In this document: in pieces, positions 58,688 through 64,000 of the stretch
Layout: each line of letters begins with the position of its first letter
How positions within the stretch are numbered: the stretch's first letter is position 1
Notes under the pieces: model-generated
The model's database searches: none
Told to the model about the DNA's origin: nothing
What the model saw: the letters and a program-made list of their open reading frames with translations, nothing else
Translations under genes and position numbers: made by a program
Assembly: GCF_005405105.1 (NCBI RefSeq)
Contig: NZ_BJDK01000004.1
Span: 62,001 to 126,000, forward strand
Direction of reading: 5' to 3'
DNA from: Lactiplantibacillus dongliensis
Lineage (GTDB): Bacteria > Bacillota > Bacilli > Lactobacillales > Lactobacillaceae
Length of the DNA stretch: 64,000 nt

Positions 58688-59762
58688 TGGCTAAGCGCTC
58701 GATTTTCTTAGTTTGATCGGCTAAAATCAACGCGTCGATGATTTCATCTAATTCACCGTTCATAACCCGGTCTAACTTATTCAAAGTTAAGCCGATTCGA
58801 TGATCAGTCACCCGGTTTTGTGGGAAGTTATACGTCCGAATCCGTTCGGAACGATCCCCAGTCCCAACCGCGGACTTCCGTTCAGCATCGTATTGGTTTT
58901 GTTCCCGTGATTGATAATAGTCATAGACCCGTGCGCGTAAGATTTCCATCGCCTTGGCCCGGTTTTGTTGTTGTGACCGTTGATCTTGCATTGAGACCAC
59001 GATTCCAGTTGGCAAGTGGGTCATTCGAACCGCGGAAGAAGTCTTGTTAATATGCTGACCACCGGCACCAGATGACCGGAAGACATCGACCCGGATATCC
59101 TTTTGATCAAGCTTGATATCAACATCCTTGGCTTCAGGCATAATGCCGACTGTCGCTGTTGACGTATGCACCCGGCCAGCAGATTCCGTCACTGGCACCC
59201 GTTGAACTCGGTGAGCGCCACTTTCATACTTCAGCTTCGAGTAAACTTTTTTCCCGGAAATAATTAAGACGATTTCTTTAAAGCCCCCGACTTCGGTTTC
59301 GTTACGGTCAGCGACTTCAATATTCCAGCCTTGACGTTCCGCATACTTGGAGTACATGTTGAATAAGTCAGCGGCAAATAAACTGGCTTCGTCCCCACCA
59401 GCCGCGCCATGGATTTCCATGATGATATTTTTATCATCATTAGGATCTTGTGGCAACATTAATAAGGTGATTTCATGTTCCAATTGGTCTTTTTGGGCGT
59501 TTAAGTTCTTCAAATCGTCCTTGACCATTGCATTCATCTCATCGTCGAGCTTTTCACGCAATAATTCGTCATTTTCCTTAATTTGGTCAGTGACATCTTT
59601 ATATTGCTTGTACTTTTCAACGGTTTCGCGAATGCTGGCTTCTTCTTTCGACAGCTTTAAGAACCGTTGCGTATCCGCAATAACTTCGGGATCGCTCAAC
59701 AGTTCGCCGAGTTCTTCATACCGGTCGGCAACCGCTTGTAATTTATCAAAAAACTTATCCAT
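58680..59762 (-). CDS. prfA: Peptide chain release factor 1
   Basis: Recognises UAA and UAG. It has 360 residues with the GGQ loop in [18 protein letters not shown] and the anticodon-like PVTE motif in [12 protein letters not shown] (PxT type). Overlaps prmC. Confidence 0.97.
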   Translation of the reverse strand: MDKFFDKLQAVADRYEELGELLSDPEVIADTQRFLKLSKEEASIRETVEKYKQYKDVTDQIKENDELLREKLDDEMNAMVKDDLKNLNAQKDQLEHEITLLMLPQDPNDDKNIIMEIHGAAGGDEASLFAADLFNMYSKYAERQGWNIEVADRNETEVGGFKEIVLIISGKKVYSKLKYESGAHRVQRVPVTESAGRVHTSTATVGIMPEAKDVDIKLDQKDIRVDVFRSSGAGGQHINKTSSAVRMTHLPTGIVVSMQDQRSQQQNRAKAMEILRARVYDYYQSREQNQYDAERKSAVGTGDRSERIRTYNFPQNRVTDHRIGLTLNKLDRVMNGELDEIIDALILADQTKKIERLAND

Positions 59763-59776
59763 ACGTGTTTAATTCC

Positions 59777-60355
59777 TCACTTTGTTAATTTCGGCGGACA
59801 GAAGTAATGACGACGACAAACTGGGAAGTATGCTTGATTCCCCCCAATTTGAACTTGGTCGCCTTCGTAAACCGGCTGACCATCGTTATACCGCAAGTTC
59901 ATAATCGCCTTTTTCCGGCAGAACCAGCAGATCGTCTTCATCTCTTCAATCTTATCCGCATACAACAACAGGTATTTACTACCTTCAAATAATTCATTCT
60001 TAAAATCATTCTTTAACCCAAACGTCATGACGGGGATCTGCAAGTCATCCACGATGTGCGCCAATTCTAAGATATGATGTTTCTTTAAAAATTGGGCTTC
60101 ATCAATTAAGATGCACGCCGCATCAGTATTGATTTTTTTAACGGTCTCTAAAATGTTCGTGTCATCATAAATCGTAACGGCATCCCGTTTTAGACCAATC
60201 CGACTGCTGACGACACCCACACCATCGCGGCTATCCAAACTACTGGTCATAATAATGATTGATTTATGTTGTTCCTCATAATTATGGGCGACTTTTAAAA
60301 TCTCAATCGACTTACCACTATTCATTGCGCCATATCGAAAAAATAACTGTGCCAA
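59777..60355 (-). CDS. tdk: Thymidine kinase
   Basis: Salvage kinase of 192 residues, type II: P-loop [19 protein letters not shown], and the C-terminal zinc-binding CWFC with a later C-x2-H-type pair (CRRHYFC). The start is TTG at 60355, ten bases after AAGGGG and one base after GAGGAG. First gene of the run that continues with prfA 14 bp downstream. Confidence 0.94.
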   Translation of the reverse strand: MAQLFFRYGAMNSGKSIEILKVAHNYEEQHKSIIIMTSSLDSRDGVGVVSSRIGLKRDAVTIYDDTNILETVKKINTDAACILIDEAQFLKKHHILELAHIVDDLQIPVMTFGLKNDFKNELFEGSKYLLLYADKIEEMKTICWFCRKKAIMNLRYNDGQPVYEGDQVQIGGNQAYFPVCRRHYFCPPKLTK

Positions 60356-60389
60356 GCTCCTCGGTCCCCTTTTTTACACATTTCTAATT

Positions 60390-60395
60390 AATTAT
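60390..60395 (-). promoter_or_regulatory. -10 element of the tdk-prfA operon
   Basis: On the minus strand TATAAT, 35 bp before the tdk start; the -35 hexamer is poor. Confidence 0.5.
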
Positions 60396-60620
60396 AGCCG
60401 ATTTAAGCCCAAATTTCAGCATTCAGTTATGAAAACTGATTAATGATTTCATAAAACCGAGTTAAACCCAACAGTATCGCTTTTCTTTTAACCACGTTCA
60501 GTATAAAATACTTGGGAGTACTTGAACGCGTTTAGACTGCTTTTGGTGATCGTTAACTTGCCGCCTACCGGTTGGATCCTAAAACTATTGGAACCAATAC
60601 GGTTTCTAAATTCCAGTTAA

Positions 60621-60772
60621 TTAACGCCGGGCGGCCCAGAATTGGCTCAGTGGTGTCGTTTATTTTGGTCAGTGATTTTTCCGACCTAGATAAAGCCCGG
60701 CTTATGAGACCGCACTTTGGCTCATAAACGTGGCCACCACGTTCCAGCCGATTCTGGGCCAACCAGAGTGGC
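60621..60772 (+). repeat. Family B cloverleaf repeat, copy B8
   Basis: Outer stem CCAGAATTGGCT with AGCCGATTCTGG; arms TTTATTTTGGTC..GACCTAGATAAA and TTATGAGACC..GGCTCATAA. It lies in the divergent gap between tdk and murT, closer to murT. Confidence 0.92.
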
Positions 60773-60818
60773 AATCAATCACCAGACGCAGTTAATTAAA
60801 AAGTAAGGGGCAGTATCG

Positions 60819-62165
60819 ATGTCAATCAATAGTCTTTTGGCAACTTGGACTGGTAAGTCAGCTTATTGGTTCTTGCATACCTTCCGCGGCGGCGGTAGTT
60901 CGCTACCCGGAAAATTAGCATTGAAGCTTGATCCAGCAATTTTAAAACATTTGGCACGCAATTATGACGTCATCGTCATTACTGGAACCAACGGGAAGAC
61001 GTTAACAACGGCGCTAACTGTTAAAGTTTTGCAGGCCCAATACCCAGACATTCTCACCAATCCTAGCGGGTCAAACATGAAGCAAGGGATCGTCACGACG
61101 TTCTTAACAGCACCACGGGCTCATCAAAAGCCATTGGCCGTGTTAGAAGTCGATGAAGCCAATGTCATTATGGTCACGAAATACATCACCCCCAAAGCCT
61201 TCGTCTTCACGAATATCTTCCGGGATCAGATGGACCGTTATGGCGAAATCTATACCACTTATCAAAAGATTTTAGATGGGGTTGCCTTAGCACCCACCGC
61301 GACGATTATTGCAAATGGTGATTTGCCATTATTTAATTCGAAGCAATTACCAAATCCAATCTTATATTATGGCTTTGATTACCAAGCTGACGGTGACGAA
61401 CACGCCCCCGCCAATACGGACGGCTTGCTATGTCCCCGTTGTCAGCACATCTTACATTACCGTAACCGCACGTACAGTAACATGGGTAAGTATTTCTGTC
61501 CTAATTGTGGCTTTGAACGGCCTCAATTGACCTATAAACTCAATGCCTTAACTAACATGACACCAACGTCTTCGGACTTTGAAATCAATGGTCAAGCGAT
61601 GCATCTAAACATCGGTGGCCAATATAACATTTATAATGCGCTGGCTGCTTATGCGGTGGGCCGCTTTATGGATGTCCGCCCGGCTCAGATTGCGCAAGCG
61701 TTGAGCGATAACGATGAACAAGTCTTTGGGCGCCAAGAAATCTTCCATGTGGGCGACAAAGATGTCACCTTAATTCTGGTGAAGAACCCTGTTGGCCTCA
61801 ATCAAGTCTTACAAATGATTGGCACCGACACCCGGCCCTTCTCGTTTGCAGCGTTACTGAATGCGAACTATGCCGATGGAATTGATACCAGTTGGATCTG
61901 GGACGGCGATTTTGAAGCGTTACCGAAGTTGCATGTTCCCGCCTATATTAGTGGCGGGGAACGCTACCGTGACATCACGTTCCGTTTGAAAGTCGCGGGT
62001 GTTCCTACTGACGACTTAACGATCGTGCCGGATCTAACCAACATGACCGCTGAGATTCAAAAATTACCAACGCAGCAAGTTTACGTGGTCGCAACTTACA
62101 CCGCAATGTTGCAGTTGCGTAAACAATTGGCTAGTCAAGGCATTATTGATGGAGGGATGGCTTAA
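60819..62165 (+). CDS. murT: Lipid II isoglutaminyl synthase, MurT subunit
   Basis: With GatD it amidates D-Glu of lipid II to D-isoglutamine. It has 448 residues: a Mur-ligase core with P-loop [14 protein letters not shown], the inserted zinc ribbon [16 protein letters not shown] near residue 207, and a C-terminal DUF1727 domain. AAGGGG precedes the ATG. The stop overlaps the gatD start in TAATG. Confidence 0.96.
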   Translation: MSINSLLATWTGKSAYWFLHTFRGGGSSLPGKLALKLDPAILKHLARNYDVIVITGTNGKTLTTALTVKVLQAQYPDILTNPSGSNMKQGIVTTFLTAPRAHQKPLAVLEVDEANVIMVTKYITPKAFVFTNIFRDQMDRYGEIYTTYQKILDGVALAPTATIIANGDLPLFNSKQLPNPILYYGFDYQADGDEHAPANTDGLLCPRCQHILHYRNRTYSNMGKYFCPNCGFERPQLTYKLNALTNMTPTSSDFEINGQAMHLNIGGQYNIYNALAAYAVGRFMDVRPAQIAQALSDNDEQVFGRQEIFHVGDKDVTLILVKNPVGLNQVLQMIGTDTRPFSFAALLNANYADGIDTSWIWDGDFEALPKLHVPAYISGGERYRDITFRLKVAGVPTDDLTIVPDLTNMTAEIQKLPTQQVYVVATYTAMLQLRKQLASQGIIDGGMA

Positions 62166-62890
62166 TGGCAACTTACACGTTAAACGCCGCCCATCTATAC
62201 GGCGACTTAATGAACACTTACGGTGATATCGGCAACATCTTAGCGATGGGTTATTATGCCAAGGCGGTCGATGCCGAAATCAACACCGAACTGGTTAGTT
62301 TGGATGATCTGTTTGACCCGGACAACTATGATTTTGTCTTATTCGGTGGCGGTCAAGATTATGAGCAAACGATTGTCTCAAAAGATTTACAGACCAAAAA
62401 AGCCGCTTTAACCAGCTACATCGAAAATGACGGCCCGTTTTTAGCCATTTGTGGTGGCTTTCAAATGCTTGGGCACTACTATATCGGTGCCCAAGGTGAA
62501 AAAATTCCTGGCATCGGCGCTTTAGATCACTACACCCTTAGTCAGGATCATAACCGATTCATTGGGAACATCACGATTAAGAATGCCGAAACCGGTCAGA
62601 CTTACTACGGCTTTGAAAACCATAATGGGACAACGTTCCTCGGCAAGAGCGAACGCCCACTGGGGACTGTTGAACAAGGTAACGGCAATAACGGTCAAGA
62701 TAAATCCGAAGGCGTCATCTACAAGAATACCTTTGGTTCATACTTCCATGGTCCCATCTTGGCGCGGAATGAAGCCCTCGCCAAGCGCATCTTAAAGTTA
62801 GCCTTACAACGTAAATATCCTGACGCTGACTTCAGCGCGCTCAATCAATTAACTGAAGATTTAACGAAGAATGTCACGATTAAACCTTAA
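62165..62890 (+). CDS. gatD: Lipid II isoglutaminyl synthase, GatD glutaminase subunit
   Basis: Class I-like glutamine amidotransferase of 241 residues that supplies ammonia to MurT. Nucleophile Cys96 is in [11 protein letters not shown]; the catalytic His is in [11 protein letters not shown]. It is translationally coupled to murT (one-base overlap). Confidence 0.96.
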   Translation: MATYTLNAAHLYGDLMNTYGDIGNILAMGYYAKAVDAEINTELVSLDDLFDPDNYDFVLFGGGQDYEQTIVSKDLQTKKAALTSYIENDGPFLAICGGFQMLGHYYIGAQGEKIPGIGALDHYTLSQDHNRFIGNITIKNAETGQTYYGFENHNGTTFLGKSERPLGTVEQGNGNNGQDKSEGVIYKNTFGSYFHGPILARNEALAKRILKLALQRKYPDADFSALNQLTEDLTKNVTIKP

Positions 62891-62939
62891 CTAAAAAATC
62901 ACGTTCGGCCAGATATACGGCTGAACGTGATTTTTTAGT
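62891..62939 (+). terminator. murT-gatD terminator
   Basis: CTAAAAAATCACGTTCGGCC pairs with its near-complement ending GTGATTTTTTAG, around AGATATAC. Confidence 0.92.
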
Positions 62940-63019
62940 TAACCCCTCAAAGTTATAAATAAATATTATAGACTTAAAAGAAGTAATTATTGTTAAACTG
63001 ATAGCCACAGCTTTTAGGC

Positions 63020-63056
63020 AAAAAAGATTGATACCAGCAATTAGCCGATATCAATC
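63020..63056 (-). terminator. manA terminator
   Basis: On the minus strand GATTGATA..TATCAATC is followed by six Ts. Confidence 0.85.
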
Positions 63057-63084
63057 TCAATTATAGTTTCAGGTGTTTAACTAA

Positions 63085-64000
63085 TTACGCTTTTTCGCCG
63101 GGTTCGGAAGCAATGATTTGTAAATCACCCTTTAACGTCCATTGTTTAACATCGAATGGCAAGATAAAGTGAACCCCTTTCTTCAAGGGATAATCCTTAC
63201 CGTCAACCGTAATACTCCCGGCCCCATCTAAGACTGAGACCAATGTATAAGGGGCCTTGCCGCGATTGAAAGTGGCTTGACCATCCGTTAACCGCCATTG
63301 CCAGACGCCAAAGAATGGCGATTGCACGTATTTCGTAACCGTGGCATCGCCAACCTGGGTCTTCGTAATGTCTAACTTAGGATCTTCATGAGGGACGATC
63401 GTCGTATCGATCGATTGTTGTAAGTGCAATTCACGCTTCTTACCAGTCGTCTTATCAACGCGATCCCAATCATACAACCGATAAGTCGTATCAGAACTTT
63501 GTTGGGTTTCTAAGACCATGATCCCTTTACCAACCGCATGAATAGTCCCAGATGGCACGTACAAGAAGTCACCAGGTTTAACTGGGACCCGCCGGAACAA
63601 CTTATCCCATTCGCCGTTGTGAATCCATTCGGCTAATTGTTCCCGAGTCTTAGCATAATGCCCATAAACCATGGTGGCCCCGGGTTCCGCCGCAATCACA
63701 TACCAGCATTCCGTCTTACCAAGTTCGTGTTCATGTTCAGCGGCGTAAGCATCGTCCGGATGCACTTGGACTGATAAGTCTTCGCTAGCATCCAAAATTT
63801 TCGTCAATAATGGGAAGACATCGCCTTTGGCATTACCAAAGACATCGCGGTGTTGTTCCCAGACCTTATCCAAGGTCATCCCAGCATAAGGCCCATTTTC
63901 AACCGTTGCTGGGCCATGAGGATGAGCTGAAATTGCCCAGCATTCACCAGTATGATCACTAGGAATTTCGTAACCAAAATCACTCTTTAGTCGGGTTCCA
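63085..64000 (-). CDS. manA: Mannose-6-phosphate isomerase, class I (5' end outside window)
   Basis: Interconverts mannose-6-phosphate and fructose-6-phosphate. The frame is open to the right edge (first visible residues GTRLKSDFGYEIPSDHTGECW), so at least 304 residues are seen and only about 15 are missing. Zinc ligands are in DLSVQVHPDD and LGKTECWYV; the active-site DFLYVPSGTIHAVGKG block is present. The internal methionine at 63879 is not the start. Confidence 0.95.
   Translation of the reverse strand, partial: GTRLKSDFGYEIPSDHTGECWAISAHPHGPATVENGPYAGMTLDKVWEQHRDVFGNAKGDVFPLLTKILDASEDLSVQVHPDDAYAAEHEHELGKTECWYVIAAEPGATMVYGHYAKTREQLAEWIHNGEWDKLFRRVPVKPGDFLYVPSGTIHAVGKGIMVLETQQSSDTTYRLYDWDRVDKTTGKKRELHLQQSIDTTIVPHEDPKLDITKTQVGDATVTKYVQSPFFGVWQWRLTDGQATFNRGKAPYTLVSVLDGAGSITVDGKDYPLKKGVHFILPFDVKQWTLKGDLQIIASEPGEKA

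Noticed and set aside
60565-60774. Open frame within repeat B8, with a similar frame at 9233-9445 in repeat B1
   Set aside because: The two frames resemble each other only because both translate the family B repeat; start sites lack ribosome-binding sequences.

Overview
The window reads as chromosomal DNA from a lactic acid bacterium, most likely Lactiplantibacillus plantarum or a close relative. This is an inference from gene content and order: a single atp operon next to upp/glyA/prfA, a stand-alone and a fused glutathione-type ligase, a D-Ala-D-Lac type Ddl, L-2-hydroxyisocaproate dehydrogenase, MurT/GatD, and T-box control of valS and metNIQ. Most genes lie on the minus strand. No tRNA, rRNA, IS element, prophage or CRISPR array was recognised.

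Layout. 1-5.4 kb: 5' part of valS with a Val T-box leader, tpx, a stand-alone glutamate-cysteine ligase-like gene and a two-gene ABC exporter with a divergent XRE regulator. 6.4-11.2 kb: thiI/cysteine desulfurase and ezrA. 11.3-18.8 kb: free-methionine-sulfoxide reductase, rpsD with a structured leader, a DUF1054 gene, a frameshifted secreted-protein gene, a yueI-like gene, gshF, rarA and a probable 6S RNA. 18.9-28.6 kb is accessory in character. It has a small membrane protein, a universal stress protein, and a seven-gene minus-strand run of three zinc-ribbon membrane proteins (one a PrsW-type protease), one secreted protein and three near-identical secreted paralogues, followed by two HTH regulators. 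29-35 kb: a membrane glycerophosphodiesterase, ddl, an oxidoreductase, a DUF2785 gene and hicD. 35.5-44.5 kb: metNIQ with a Met T-box, a short GcvH-like protein, rodA, yidD, mreB, a GNAT acetyltransferase and murA. 45.7-53.9 kb: the eight-gene F1Fo ATP synthase operon and pyrP with a PyrR-type attenuator. 54.8-60.4 kb: tdk-prfA-prmC-sua5-glyA-upp. 60.8-64 kb: murT-gatD and the 3' part of manA.

The most striking signal outside genes is a set of dispersed, highly structured intergenic repeats. Family A (about 120 bp, five copies, three in tandem) and two related cloverleaf-like families, B (about 150 bp, eight copies) and C (about 170 bp, three copies), conserve short unpaired motifs. Their stems change sequence from copy to copy while staying complementary. 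I do not recognise them as a named family. The second candidate system is the zinc-ribbon/PrsW/secreted-paralogue operon at 19.8-26.6 kb.

Many genes serve the envelope: murA, ddl, murT/gatD, rodA, mreB, ezrA and yidD. Others serve sulfur and redox metabolism (thiI, cysteine desulfurase, tpx, the gsh genes, fRMsr, metNIQ), energy (atp operon) and pyrimidine salvage (upp, tdk, pyrP).
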